Source of the DNA: Schizochytrium sp. TIO01 | Lineage: Eukaryota > Sar > Bigyra > Thraustochytrida > Thraustochytriidae | DNA length: 64,000 bases | Direction of reading: 5' to 3' | Assembly (NCBI GenBank): GCA_004764695.1 | Contig: SMSO01000031.1 | Location: 866,600 to 930,599 of the forward strand | Part shown: piece by piece, positions 10,384-21,023 of the stretch | How the letters are laid out: each line of letters opens with the position of its first letter | Position numbering within the stretch: the stretch's first letter is position 1 | Program-made: the position numbers and the translations under genes | The notes under the pieces: generated by a model | Seen by the model: the letters and a program-made list of their open reading frames with translations, nothing else | Told to the model about the DNA's origin: nothing | Databases searched by the model: none

Positions 10384-13191
10384 ATGGCTGTATTCTCTGT
10401 GCGTGAGAATTGGCGAGGTGAGCTCGCCTCTTCCGAGGCTGAGGAATTTGACAGTCGTGCTCTTTGCGTCGGAAGCTTTGTAAGTGAGCAGAACTCTACG
10501 AGTAGCCCGGGATCTGTAAAGATACAGTCAACGTATGTAGCTACTGGGAGTTTAAGCGGAGTTTTGAGAATCTATGAACCACAGCTTGAAGCATACTCAA
10601 TTGAGGACCTGCTCCTGGAGACGATTTTAGATGCCCCTATTTTGCAAATTGAGTGCGGTCGATTTGTCTCACTTGGAAGTGAGGAACTGACATTAGCAAT
10701 TCTCCATCCACGTGAGCTTGTCGTTTTTCGTCTCGTGAGGAAGTCGAAGGAACTCCTTCTTTTGGAAAAACAGTATGCCCATCAGCTTGGAGATGGGGGT
10801 GAACATTTCTCTGCAGCGAACTTTGTTTTTGGACCATTTGGTGGAATTCGTGGAAAAGATTTTATTGCTGTGCAGTCACTCGACGGCCAGATTCATGTAC
10901 TTGAACAAGAACGTTTTGCTTTCGTACGCCAGCTGAATGATGTTTTGTTGCCCGGTCCTATGCAATATGTACGTAAGCTTGATGCCTTTCTGGTATGCAA
11001 CTCGCAGTTTCAAGTTGACTGCTATAAGTATCAGATCTTAGCAACATCGTCATCACGTGTAAGTTCCTCCAAGGCAGCAAACCTTCAGACAGATTGGACA
11101 TTTACTGCAGGCGAGCAAGTGCTTGATATTCAATATGGACGTGTGTCTGCAGGCCTGGGAGAAGCTCAAATTGATATTGTCGTGCTGTGCGATCGCTCGA
11201 TTTACTGTTTGTCTGAACGTGGCGTTGTGCGTATGCACATCAAATTAGAAATCGGCTGCAACCCAATGTGCTTCTCACTCATTCCTTTACTTCCTTCTCG
11301 TGAATCAACCACCACAATGAATCATAACATTTTGCTCTGTTCAGAAGCTGGGCAAATCACCATTTTGCGCGAGCTTGGCATTGTATGGAGTGCAGGCATG
11401 ACCTCACACATCCCTGTAGCGATGAGCGTGGCGCCTGTAGGAGGTGTCCAAGGAATGATTGTCTCCATGTCTGATGATGGACATGTTGTTACGTCTCACC
11501 TCGGAACAGAAACGAGCAAGTCAGTACTTGCTCCTCGCCGAACAAAACGCAGAGCGCAGACAACAACCAAAAACACTACTGATGAGGAACAAAAGCTTAG
11601 AGGGGAGGCCAAGTCCAACAATTTTGAGTCGACTGTTGAAGAGCTTCAAAATACCGACGAAATGGAATATGAGGAGATGGACCAGGAGCACCAGCGCCTT
11701 CTTCAGCGTATTCGAAACCTTCATAAGGAATTGGAGGATAAAGAAAATGGCGTTGTAAATGGCCAGGCAGCCCCAAAAACAGATATTGTAATCCTTGTGG
11801 ATGTTCCACCATCACTCGATGAATTGAATCATTCAGATGCAGCTCTCGCTATATCCGAGGACCGTGGCAGGGACTATGGTTATCGTAATGATGGACAGAT
11901 TATGCAGGTTACTTTGAAGCTCCATGTGACAAACCGTCTAAGCAAAGACATTTCGAACATACAAATCTCTTTGGATATGGACAGTGCATTTGTTCCTGCT
12001 GATAGTTCAATTCATCTTACCAAACTACAAGGCTCCCAAAGTCCAGTTGGAAGGTCGCCGTCTATTTTATATATCCCAGTTCGTGTTAAAGCTAAAGTTT
12101 TACCAGCGACCCTCCATGCAAAGGCCGTCTGCTCATATAAACTTCACGATGGACGATTCCGCTCAGTGACAACATCCTTCCGTTTGCCCCTCTTTATGGC
12201 TGTCAAGGCACGTCCTGCAATTAAGAATAGCTTGAGCAAGATCACCCTTGATACAAATGTTGAGGCTGCTCGTATTCCAATTATCTTTGATGAGCTTTTG
12301 CGCCAGCCTGGAATGGATCCCGATATGGTGGCATCTGTGAGTGGCGCCTCTGCAAACGTATTTAGTATGGATTTTCTCGATGGTGAAAATGCCACTATTC
12401 TCGCGTCAAAGTCAGGTGACAGGTATCGTATCCAGGGGAGCTCTTTGGGCCACTTGAGCATTGTGACAGAAGAACTACAGTTGCGTCTTCATAATAAGTT
12501 TGGGGAAGCCTTGGAAATTTCAGTATCCGAGAATCTCCCATTAAACGGCTTGTTTGCTGCTGTAGATGACCACCACTCTGCTCGTGTAAAGCTTGCTAAT
12601 TTGACGGCTGACCTGAATGACCGTGCTCATCAATACAGACTAGTACAAAAACGTCTTCTTTCGCGATTCAAAGACAAGAATGCTCCGCCTTTGCGAGGCT
12701 TGGATACGCTACTGCGAGTGACGCACGAGCAGATTATGCAACTAGTCGCCGAGATTGAAACAGGGAAATCACGACGGCATCGTGCTGCACAGAGTCTTTC
12801 TGCAACTCTCCGTCTCATTATTGACCTTGCAGCAACAAAGTATGACCTAAGTCTAGAGGATGTCGAAATCCTTCAGTCTCACGTGCCGGTCGATGTCCAA
12901 TCCTGTGATGATGAGACTATGGGCTGGGAAGAGGTGACAGACCTTTCTATAACTCATCTTCTCAGAACAACTCTAGCAAAGGTCCCCAAAGAGGTTGTTC
13001 CTGCTAGCGCACAGCCTTCCGGTTCCAATTTAGGGAACAATGGGTTAGCAGTGGATGCGTCTAAGGTTCGTAAGCGGCTTGGCATGCTTTTCGACCGAAT
13101 ATCAAAGGGTGCGCGCCCAGCATTTACTTTAGGTTCGCCTACTGGCGCACAAGACTCGCCAGAATTCAAAGATAATGCAGAGGATGTCTAA
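10384..13191 (+). CDS. BBS9: BBSome subunit BBS9 (PTHB1)
   Basis: BBS9 is a core subunit of the BBSome, the coat-like complex that carries membrane cargo along cilia with the intraflagellar transport trains. The 935-residue frame begins at ATG 10384 and has no intron. The N-terminal beta-propeller (about 1-370) matches PTHB1 throughout: a start like MAVFSVRENW, then SGVLRIYEP, LAILHPRELVVF, FGGIRGKDFIAVQSLDGQI, an LLPGP turn and VSMSDDGHVV. A charged helix lies at about 420-460, followed by a beta-rich adaptin-ear-like and platform region and a helical C-terminus. Length is close to the 880-residue animal proteins. Its presence indicates a ciliated life stage. Only the last 60 residues diverge from the expected pattern. 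Confidence 0.95.
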   Translation: MAVFSVRENWRGELASSEAEEFDSRALCVGSFVSEQNSTSSPGSVKIQSTYVATGSLSGVLRIYEPQLEAYSIEDLLLETILDAPILQIECGRFVSLGSEELTLAILHPRELVVFRLVRKSKELLLLEKQYAHQLGDGGEHFSAANFVFGPFGGIRGKDFIAVQSLDGQIHVLEQERFAFVRQLNDVLLPGPMQYVRKLDAFLVCNSQFQVDCYKYQILATSSSRVSSSKAANLQTDWTFTAGEQVLDIQYGRVSAGLGEAQIDIVVLCDRSIYCLSERGVVRMHIKLEIGCNPMCFSLIPLLPSRESTTTMNHNILLCSEAGQITILRELGIVWSAGMTSHIPVAMSVAPVGGVQGMIVSMSDDGHVVTSHLGTETSKSVLAPRRTKRRAQTTTKNTTDEEQKLRGEAKSNNFESTVEELQNTDEMEYEEMDQEHQRLLQRIRNLHKELEDKENGVVNGQAAPKTDIVILVDVPPSLDELNHSDAALAISEDRGRDYGYRNDGQIMQVTLKLHVTNRLSKDISNIQISLDMDSAFVPADSSIHLTKLQGSQSPVGRSPSILYIPVRVKAKVLPATLHAKAVCSYKLHDGRFRSVTTSFRLPLFMAVKARPAIKNSLSKITLDTNVEAARIPIIFDELLRQPGMDPDMVASVSGASANVFSMDFLDGENATILASKSGDRYRIQGSSLGHLSIVTEELQLRLHNKFGEALEISVSENLPLNGLFAAVDDHHSARVKLANLTADLNDRAHQYRLVQKRLLSRFKDKNAPPLRGLDTLLRVTHEQIMQLVAEIETGKSRRHRAAQSLSATLRLIIDLAATKYDLSLEDVEILQSHVPVDVQSCDDETMGWEEVTDLSITHLLRTTLAKVPKEVVPASAQPSGSNLGNNGLAVDASKVRKRLGMLFDRISKGARPAFTLGSPTGAQDSPEFKDNAEDV

Positions 13192-13819
13192 ACTATCGAA
13201 TTTAGAGCTCAAAGTATGAAAATTTAACACAATAATTCTCACGTAATATAAATTGCTCCTGTTTTGTTCTGGAGTCTTTGAGTGGCGCACTCTAATTAGC
13301 AAGATCCCCTTTTCTTTTAAAAATCCCTGTGTAAGGTAGTCAGTCATTCCTTTTCCAAATAAACCTTCTAAGTTTTGGTAGTTCATACTCTTGAGCGCAT
13401 CATACCGAGTAGATTTTGACTCGTGGTCTAACAGAGGAAGAATGACGAAGGAGTGAGAATGAAAAGTAATCAAGAAGTAAGTTTAGATTTTTCTCTTTTT
13501 TCTTCATTTTTCATGGCACGTCCAACTTTATGCTGATACTGCGATCATAGAAACAAAGCTGAGAACTAGAAGTTATCACTGTGACTGTTTGCCCCCCGTT
13601 TATATTTCGCAAGCTTCTGTCCTAAGATACTATTTATTCATGTCTTCTAATCCAGATTGCTGATCTTTACTACGAGATTAATCACAAGTACAAGTTTTTT
13701 CATTTAAAAAATATATATATAATATTTTTTTTTACTTTCAAGAAAATGATAATGAAATTGCAATCTCTACTTGAAGTATTCAATCAAACCCGCAAATTTC
13801 TGCTACGCACAACGGCATC
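13192..13819. other. Intergenic spacer between BBS9 and SepSecS
   Basis: The spacer is AT-rich, with a short TA run near 13708-13725. No gene is seen; it likely holds the SepSecS promoter. Confidence 0.5.
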
Positions 13820-15460
13820 ATGGACGCTGAGCTCGCATTGCTCGCCTCTCGTGTAGTAGGCGTTTCGTATGTTTCGCAAGGATCCGAGGCAGTACGCCGC
13901 CGCCAGAAGCTTGTACGGCAACTGCTTGAGCATCGGCGCTTACCGGCGCGGGGATGGGACGTGACCTCAGTCGAATGGTTTCTTGCCGAAACAGCGCTGC
14001 TCGATAGCAACAACTTCGTTGGGAATGTAGGTGCCGGGGAGCGTGAGGGCAGGGTTGCCTGCGAACTCGTCAGACGCCGCCATTTTGGACTTTCTCACGG
14101 CATCGGTCGCTCTGGAGATGTTGGTGCTGTACAGCCAAAAGCGGCGGGATCTTCGCTAATTTATAAGCTCACAGTCGAGCTCGTAAGGGATCTCGTTCGT
14201 CGTGTTCTTGGAATGAATCGTCTCCATGGTGTTCTCATGGTCCCTACGGCCACTGGAATGGGTCTGTCACTCGTCCTGCAAGCCCTCAGGCGCAAACGTC
14301 AACTTGAGATTGAGAAGAACGCTGGTGTCAACATTAAAAACGATAGTCAAAACGAAATTAAAGATGGTATCCACGCAGACAAAGACCCTGAGAGCTGCGA
14401 AAGTGTGAATGGTTCTGCGGAAAAGACCATGTTGAGATATGTCATTTGGTCTCGCATTGATCAGGCAACATGCCTCAAGTGCATTCAGTCAGCAGGGCTT
14501 GAGCCGCTTGTCGTGGAGAACAGACTTGTTGGTGATACAGCGTGTACAGATCTTGAGGCGATTGAGAAGATTATCAAAGATAAGGGACCTGATAGTATTG
14601 TTGCGGTGCTTTCTACAACAAGCTGCTTTGCGCCAAGAGTTCCTGACGATATTGAGGGTATAGCAAAACTGTGTGAAAAATTCGGTATTGGTCATGTAAT
14701 CAACAATGCTTATGGGCTGCAATGCAGCAAATGTTGCCACTATGTCAATGAAGCGTGCAGGGTTGGTCGAGTCGATGCAGTTGTGCAGTCCACTGACAAA
14801 AACCTGATGGTTCCAGTTGGGGGATCCATCATTACAGGTCCGGATACCGAGTGGATTGAAGTCACCTTGAGCAAGTCGTATGCAGGCCGAGCGAGCATGT
14901 CCCCTATTTTAGATGTGTTTCTGACACTTATTTCACTCGGCTCTGAGGGCTACATGGCTTTGCGAAAAAAGCGTATCGAGATGATCCCGGAGTTTAAAAG
15001 TATGTTAGAGCGGTTAGCTGCCAAGCACGGAGAACGTGTGCTTGAAACTCAGCGCCGTAACACTATTTCGTTTGCTCTGACGTTGGACAACATTGTCCAT
15101 GGTGCAGCACATAGCTCGAAGGTTATTTCAGAATTCGGATCTATGCTTTTTACGCGAGGTGTTTCGGGAGCCCGAGTGGTTGCTCCTGGTATGACAAAGT
15201 CTGTAGCTGGAATCAGTTTCAACAACTACGGTGCAAGTTATGACAACTATCCCCATGCCTACGTCACGGTTGCATGTGCTATTGGTGGCGAGTTTGAGGA
15301 CATTACAGTGTTGGAAAAGCGTCTCGATCAAACTTTTACAGACTTTTCGAAGAGACGCGCTAAGCGGGTCAACGTCGATGATAAAAACGATAAAGATACG
15401 ACAGAGCAGGCTGTCGACGACATCGCCATCAGTGCGAAGGACGAAGACCCGGAGGAATAG
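13820..15460 (+). CDS. SEPSECS: O-phosphoseryl-tRNA(Sec) selenium transferase (SepSecS)
   Basis: This pyridoxal-phosphate enzyme converts phosphoseryl-tRNA(Sec) to selenocysteinyl-tRNA(Sec) using selenophosphate, the last step of eukaryotic selenocysteine synthesis. The single exon encodes 546 residues. The N-terminal NFVGNVGAGEREGRVA and SHGIGRSGDVGAVQPKAAGS blocks are diagnostic of the family, and the cofactor lysine is K327 in QSTDKNLMVPVGG. The LSTTSCFAPR and HVINNAYGLQ strands of the large PLP domain are also present. A charged insertion at about 160-205 and an acidic C-terminal tail explain the extra length over the roughly 500-residue human enzyme. The presence of the gene implies that the organism makes selenoproteins. 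I found none, and no tRNA(Sec), in this window. Confidence 0.95.
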   Translation: MDAELALLASRVVGVSYVSQGSEAVRRRQKLVRQLLEHRRLPARGWDVTSVEWFLAETALLDSNNFVGNVGAGEREGRVACELVRRRHFGLSHGIGRSGDVGAVQPKAAGSSLIYKLTVELVRDLVRRVLGMNRLHGVLMVPTATGMGLSLVLQALRRKRQLEIEKNAGVNIKNDSQNEIKDGIHADKDPESCESVNGSAEKTMLRYVIWSRIDQATCLKCIQSAGLEPLVVENRLVGDTACTDLEAIEKIIKDKGPDSIVAVLSTTSCFAPRVPDDIEGIAKLCEKFGIGHVINNAYGLQCSKCCHYVNEACRVGRVDAVVQSTDKNLMVPVGGSIITGPDTEWIEVTLSKSYAGRASMSPILDVFLTLISLGSEGYMALRKKRIEMIPEFKSMLERLAAKHGERVLETQRRNTISFALTLDNIVHGAAHSSKVISEFGSMLFTRGVSGARVVAPGMTKSVAGISFNNYGASYDNYPHAYVTVACAIGGEFEDITVLEKRLDQTFTDFSKRRAKRVNVDDKNDKDTTEQAVDDIAISAKDEDPEE

Positions 15461-15896
15461 ATTTAGCTGGCTCAAAGCTAAACTGTACTGATACTAGCAG
15501 TTAGAGACCTAAAGAAAGAAAGAAATAAGAGGTTTGAAATTGTCAAAGAAAAAGAGAAACATCATCGTTATATCAAAAAGCATGTGTAGCAACAAGGTAG
15601 TAAGATAAAATCAGATCTGAAAGCAGAAGTCGACCAACATGAGCTGGCCGCTCGCTTCAATGAAGAACGAAACGAAAAGAAGAAAGAGAAGATACCGTAT
15701 CTGCGTAGGCTCCCATGAAGTGTGCGCAATTCACCAAGCCCCGGCTTTCTCACAGACATCAAGGATGCACTTGCACGCACTCATAAATCACCACGGATTG
15801 TGAAAGAGATTGCTTGCTACATCTGCTGCTGTGCGAAAGCATAGCAAAAAGACACAAGGAGAGCACAAAATAAAATAAAAGTAAGCACAGCGGATT
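15461..15896. other. Tail-to-tail spacer between SepSecS and kinesin-14
   Basis: This short convergent spacer is A-rich on the plus strand. No gene is seen; it presumably contains both 3' ends. Confidence 0.5.
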
Positions 15897-18809
15897 TTAG
15901 CTCTGAAGCGTAGCAATCTGCTTTTTAGCACGTCCAAGCTCAGTCTTTTGAACGCCTCCGGCGAAACGCAGGGAGCAAAGAGACTCATTTGCATGTTCAT
16001 ACTCCGGGGACAAGTTGACGATCATCATGGTCTTACCCTCACCGGCAAAGCACGGCTGGAGCATGTGTGTAAGCTTGGAGTTCCGGTACGGCACGTGGGC
16101 AGTTTTCTTCTGCAAAGAGCTAAATACGCCAGCCAATGAGCTAAGCGATTTATTAATAGCCTGAGCTTCCTTAAGGCGGTCGCCAGTCGCGTTGGACTTG
16201 GCAATGCGCTCACTGCCGGCAAGATCACACATGCTGAGGCTGCCCGTGACCTGGGCTTTGAACTCTTTGTTTACACCCGTGATGTACAGAGTGAAAACAG
16301 AGTGGCTACGTGATGAGTGCATGTTAGAATCAGTTGCAGCTACAGAGCGGTTACGCTGAGCAAGGTCAAGTACCTGATGGATTTGGTCCTTTGAAGAGAT
16401 AGGCTCGCGGTTGACGTTCGATAGGATGATCTCCTTCTTGGAATCGCGAATCTCGGGTTTGGCATCACTCTTTCCATTACGGGTCAAGAGATCACGAATT
16501 GTCTCGTTGTAAATCTCCACATAGGTGGCCTCGAGAGTGTACTCCCAGCCCTTGGAGCGCAACTCTGTTTGATAGGACATGATCTGATCGATAGCACGAG
16601 GAATGATACCTCGCTCTACTGCAGAAGCATGGTCACCAGTCATTGTAAAGGTTTTACCACTTCCTGTCTGCCCGTAACTGAAAAGACAGACATTGAAGCC
16701 ATCGAGAGCGCTCTGAACAAAGTCGCTCACCTCATCAAAAACTTCTTCCTGAGATGATTTCGGCGCAAACACACGATCAAATTCAAACTCGTGTTTCTGG
16801 ACTTGCACGCCAGAAGTCTGGGCTCGCTCTGTTGCGAGCTGTAAGGAGGTACCGTTAACGTCGCACGATACTTGATCATCAGCATCTGTAGTTGAAGGAC
16901 GCACTCGAGCCACAACACGGATTTTGCCCTTGAGCATTTGGACTTCATTATGCAGACGGCGACGGGCTTTGTCTGATTCAAAGAGCCTGTTCTGAGTCTC
17001 CTTCAAGGTTGTCTCTGTTTGGCGAAGACGCTCCTGGAGTTTATCTAGATCGTTTACTTGGCGCTTAAGCATGGCAGCTTCCTTCGAAACCTCACATAAG
17101 CGCTCAAGACGTTCATCAGATGAAATTCCTTGTTCACTGTATGTCTTCTTGAGAGCCTCCTTCTCACTCTCAAGGGCGTTGTTGGCATCTGTAGCCTCCT
17201 TGAGCTGCTGCTGGAGCGTCTCATTTGACTGCTCGAGTTCCTTGGCTGCAATATTGCGCTTGTTCAACTCCGCTTCGAGCTTTTCAGCACGCACTGTGGC
17301 CGCAGCAGCATCGCGCTTGGCTTTCTCAAGCTCACTAATTGCACCAGCTGACTTTTCCTTAAGGTTGTCAAGCTCTTCTTGAAGGCTTTCATTGGCCGCG
17401 ACAAGAGCAATTCGAGCATCAGTGACCTCCTTTAAGTTGCCCTCAAGACGGGCTTTTTCCACTTCAAGGCTTCCCTTGGTGTTGGAAAGGTCAGTGACTC
17501 GAACCTCAAGCTTGGCTTTCTCCTCACTCAGCATGGCAATACGCTCCTGAGAAAAGGTTTGGTTCTGTTGGAAAGTCTCCAAAGTTTTATCAAGGTGAAG
17601 ATCCTTCTGCTTGACCTGAGATTCCATGTTGGTGATTTGTGCTTGCAGAGCAGCGGTGGAGACCTCAAGGCGGTGGACCTCGGCTTCGGTCTTATGGAGT
17701 TTTGTGGATGTCTCCTTGATCTCTTCCTGTGCGCGATCACGCTCCTTCTCAAGAACCTCTCCACGTTCACGTAAGCGGGGAATCTCATCAGCAATGCGGT
17801 CTTTCTCAGAGCGAACTGTCGCAAGTTTTTCCTCAAACTCGGCACGCAGACGTCCAAGTTCGGCGTTGTGTTCCTCGAGGCGCCTATTGGCATCCTGGAG
17901 TTCTTGCTCCTTTTGCTGTACAGTATTTTCTGCCTGATGGAGGCGTATCTCAAGATCATTCTTGCGACCCTCAAGATCTTTGGCTTTCTGGGTGGATGAA
18001 GCTTCGCGATCAGCGCTGATTTTGAGCTCGTGTTTGGCAGTTTGTACCTCGGCACGGAGAGTGGCCTCTTCCTTACGAGCTGCATCAAGAGCCCTTTCAG
18101 CTGCTGCCAGTTTTGCTTTGCTTTCCTCAGCTGTATGGGCGAGCTGGTCAACACGGAGTTTCGCAGATTCAATAGAGCTGAGAATATTACGTTCGTAGGT
18201 CTTGCAAGAATCAACAAACTGGTCGCAGGTAGTGTAGCTGTCCCGAAGTCCTTGAGCTAGACGCTTGGTCTCAGTCTCGAGGAACTTCTTCGCGTACCCG
18301 AAGATCTTTTGCTCAGGCTTTACACGCTTCAAGAGTAATGACCTCTGCTGTTCGCGCTCATCGGGATCACCAAAGCAACGTGTCACAATGCAGTCAAGGG
18401 TTTCTGAGGGGAGCTCAACAAGCATTTCCTCCTCATCATGCTGGTTGTTGTGCTGCACAGCGGGTCCAGATGCGAAAGACGACGAAGAGGATGAGGCAGG
18501 TGGCTGGTTCTCTCCAGAACGGCGAGACGATGATCTTGTAACACGAGTGTTGTTTCGTGATTGCTTGTTAGCGGACTTTGTCCAGCCTGGTGCTGGCAAT
18601 GCACTAAGAACAGGCCCCCGATTGAGTTCGCTGAGGACCTTGCGAGCAGATGTGGGAGCAAGTTGGCCGGAGCTCTTGCGTTTCCTGGCAGCTACTGGGC
18701 TGCAGTTTTTGTTCTCCTCCTCAGACATGTTTTCTGAGTCCATTCGAGCTTCTTCGCCATCCTCTAAGTTCTCAAAGTTAGTTGCCGGGTCGTTTTCTAC
18801 AGAAGCCAT
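15897..18809 (-). CDS. Kinesin-14 (C-terminal motor, Kar3/Ncd/HSET type)
   Basis: Kinesin-14 motors move toward microtubule minus ends and organise spindle poles. The intronless 970-residue protein has a disordered basic N-terminus (1-120), a coiled coil over about 150-620 and a motor domain at about 625-955. The class-defining neck, reading LHNEVQMLKGKIRVVARVRP, lies directly before the motor. Catalytic motifs are intact: P-loop GQTGSGKT at 713-720, switch I SSRSH at 832-836, switch II DLAGSE at 862-867, and YRNSKLTHML. Only about 15 residues follow the motor core, as expected for this class. An N-terminal RKVLSELN resembles an APC/C destruction box but is one residue short of the usual spacing. 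Cell-cycle control is therefore possible but unproven. Confidence 0.95.
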   Translation of the reverse strand: MASVENDPATNFENLEDGEEARMDSENMSEEENKNCSPVAARKRKSSGQLAPTSARKVLSELNRGPVLSALPAPGWTKSANKQSRNNTRVTRSSSRRSGENQPPASSSSSSFASGPAVQHNNQHDEEEMLVELPSETLDCIVTRCFGDPDEREQQRSLLLKRVKPEQKIFGYAKKFLETETKRLAQGLRDSYTTCDQFVDSCKTYERNILSSIESAKLRVDQLAHTAEESKAKLAAAERALDAARKEEATLRAEVQTAKHELKISADREASSTQKAKDLEGRKNDLEIRLHQAENTVQQKEQELQDANRRLEEHNAELGRLRAEFEEKLATVRSEKDRIADEIPRLRERGEVLEKERDRAQEEIKETSTKLHKTEAEVHRLEVSTAALQAQITNMESQVKQKDLHLDKTLETFQQNQTFSQERIAMLSEEKAKLEVRVTDLSNTKGSLEVEKARLEGNLKEVTDARIALVAANESLQEELDNLKEKSAGAISELEKAKRDAAAATVRAEKLEAELNKRNIAAKELEQSNETLQQQLKEATDANNALESEKEALKKTYSEQGISSDERLERLCEVSKEAAMLKRQVNDLDKLQERLRQTETTLKETQNRLFESDKARRRLHNEVQMLKGKIRVVARVRPSTTDADDQVSCDVNGTSLQLATERAQTSGVQVQKHEFEFDRVFAPKSSQEEVFDEVSDFVQSALDGFNVCLFSYGQTGSGKTFTMTGDHASAVERGIIPRAIDQIMSYQTELRSKGWEYTLEATYVEIYNETIRDLLTRNGKSDAKPEIRDSKKEIILSNVNREPISSKDQIHQVLDLAQRNRSVAATDSNMHSSRSHSVFTLYITGVNKEFKAQVTGSLSMCDLAGSERIAKSNATGDRLKEAQAINKSLSSLAGVFSSLQKKTAHVPYRNSKLTHMLQPCFAGEGKTMMIVNLSPEYEHANESLCSLRFAGGVQKTELGRAKKQIATLQS

Positions 18810-19537
18810 TTTGGATTCTTCTATTTAAATTGTCAGCAGCTATGACCTTCTAATCGTTAGCAACTACAAGATTGATGGTCGCCTTTTTACAGCTGATAGG
18901 ACTTCCACAGTAGCAGTGGTATAATGTTGATGTATAACGGGCTGGTGCTGTTGGCCTAGAATAGAACTATACAACCAACTCCAACTACAGAAGCTGGAGA
19001 ATTTGATGAATTGCTCCGCGGTACCAAAGCAAGGTCGCGCCACAGCGATAGTGAGTCTATCTGAGGTGGGTTTCTTTCCTGAGCTCAAGCGCCAGTAGGT
19101 AGCACTTGAGTTAAGCAAAGAATCAATCTAATAAAAATGAGCTCTCGTGTGTTCGGTCTTTGGTCGATGCCGATGCTGATGCTGCGTCAACTTCGTTTGC
19201 GCAAGTTGACCGTCGGCAGCAATCTACGATATTGTTGTCTTTTTCCAAGATAGTTCGCGCTCAAGAACAGGACTTGTCTCCTGTCTTGACCTCACTCGAG
19301 GCCCGAGGAGCGGCAGTTGCTTTTTGGGGGTCTGTATCGCAAGGAATCGAGGCCCGAGATCACTCGATCATCGAAAAACCGTTTCACGCCCCACTTTAAA
19401 TTAAGTCCTACACTGCCCCAAAAGGACCATATACCGCTCCATTTTGTCCTCCCCAGAGGGGGGTGCATTACCTAGAGTGGGTGCCCTCTCCTTGGCGCTA
19501 ACAAAACCAAGGCGACCGAAAAGAGCGAAGAACGCCA

Positions 19538-19573
19538 TTATAATAATAATAATCGTAATCATCATCATCATCG
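19538..19573. repeat. Trinucleotide microsatellite (TAA)n-(TCA)n
   Basis: Consecutive taa units are followed by atc units on the plus strand, in intergenic DNA. Confidence 0.8.
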
Positions 19574-20774
19574 AAGGCCTGAATAAGTGTGGAGTTGGAG
19601 TAGCGCTGATGCAGATCGAAAGTCCATGAGCAGAAAGTTGACGGAAGACTTCGTTTGTCTTGGCTGTGTTATCTGCCCATGACAGCAGTGTAGTAACAAA
19701 CAAACTTCAAGGTTAGAGACGTTTCGGGTTCGCGCTGTTTTCAGAGATGGTTCAACTCGCTTCTTGCTGTTGTTGGGTTTTTGGCGACGGTTTTGCCCTC
19801 GAGGACAGATAAAGAGCGAAGCGTGCTTTGAGTCAACATCAATCTTAAGCATGCCTCAAATGAGCGTGGCTGTCATCGGCTGCCAGCTTCGATGTCGTGG
19901 CGGATGAGGTCCGACTGGATTTGAGGAGGAATCGTGGAGATCCCGCGCATCTGCATCTCGCCGATACTGTCTTTGGGGTAGTGGAAGTAGTTGTAGTAGT
20001 AGCTGTTGAGCACGAGCAGTGCTCATTTCATGGAAGCTCGCATTCACCGTTTTAGTTAGTGCTGTCATCGGGAGGGATGGAGTGCGGCTTCCTACTGTTC
20101 AATCATGCCTGCACAGAAGAGATAATGTGTATATTGATTGCACAAAAGAAAGCCACCGCCAGCACCATCGTCACCACCAGCACCATCATCATTGAGTGGG
20201 TGGCCAAGGGCAGCGCTGTGATCTGATTCGTCAAATATTCACTCGCTGCTGCAGTCGCAATTGCAAACACGTTTGGCTCAACAAATGAATGTAAGTAATC
20301 TCCGCTCCATTCTTCAGAGTTCCATGCTCGCCCAAAACGGAGTTTCAGGGCTCTTGACAGTTTCGCAAAGCTGCGCACGAAGTAGACACGGACCAAAACT
20401 GCCACTTGGGCTGCTATTGTTATTATAATCTATTTGTTTGCACTGGTGTATGTTTATTTATTCAGTCGAGGACCCGAAGAGGGCCCGAAGATAACAAGTC
20501 TGGTGCAGAGCAGAGCAGCACAGTGCTAGTGATCTTGTAAAGTAGTCAGGGGAATATGCAAATCAATGCCTTGGGCCAAAATGGGTATTATAACTCAAGT
20601 GTAAGGAATGATGAGTGTGAGAAAAAAAGAAAAGAAAAAGAAGAGAACCTTGAAAGAGAAAGAGAGCGAAGTTCTTTATTTTTAAAATTAAAAAAATAAA
20701 CAAGAATTTGCGTGGGTTAGTGTATTCGTTACGATGGCTGAGAACCAAAAGTGGTACGAGATAGATTCACGTGC

Positions 20775-20805
20775 GGATGGATGGATAGATGGATGATGGA
20801 TGGAT
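20775..20805. repeat. (GGAT)n microsatellite
   Basis: Imperfect ggat/gatg tetranucleotides occur in tandem in intergenic DNA. Confidence 0.8.
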
Positions 20806-21023
20806 GCAGCAAGGAGGTTTTTGGTCACAAAGTGAAATGAAGAACGACTGAAAAGAAGAGGAAAGTAGTAGGTACTAGTTATAGGAAAGGTTAAAATGTT
20901 GGTGGAATAAAGGCAAAAGGACACACGATTAGATAGACTGAATGGCTGGCTCGATAGAAGCTGCAGTCAAAAAGAAGAAAAGATGGAGAGAGGAGATGAG
21001 CTGCCCATCGCTCACTCGCTCAC

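Larger units (their letters stand above)
18810..21023. other. 2.2-kb intergenic region with simple repeats
   Basis: The region lies between the kinesin start and the 3' end of the kinase gene, both on the minus strand. It contains an ATA/ATC trinucleotide run at 19538-19573, a GATG-type run at 20775-20805 and purine-rich tracts. A minus-strand open frame at 20103-20405 has partly protein-like composition but no ATG, so I do not call it. Nothing else is supported. Confidence 0.45.

Noticed and set aside
20103-20405. Minus-strand frame of about 100 codons with fairly protein-like composition and a hydrophobic end
   Set aside because: It begins at GTG with no in-frame ATG, overlaps low-complexity DNA, and I found no phase-matched upstream exon or family.
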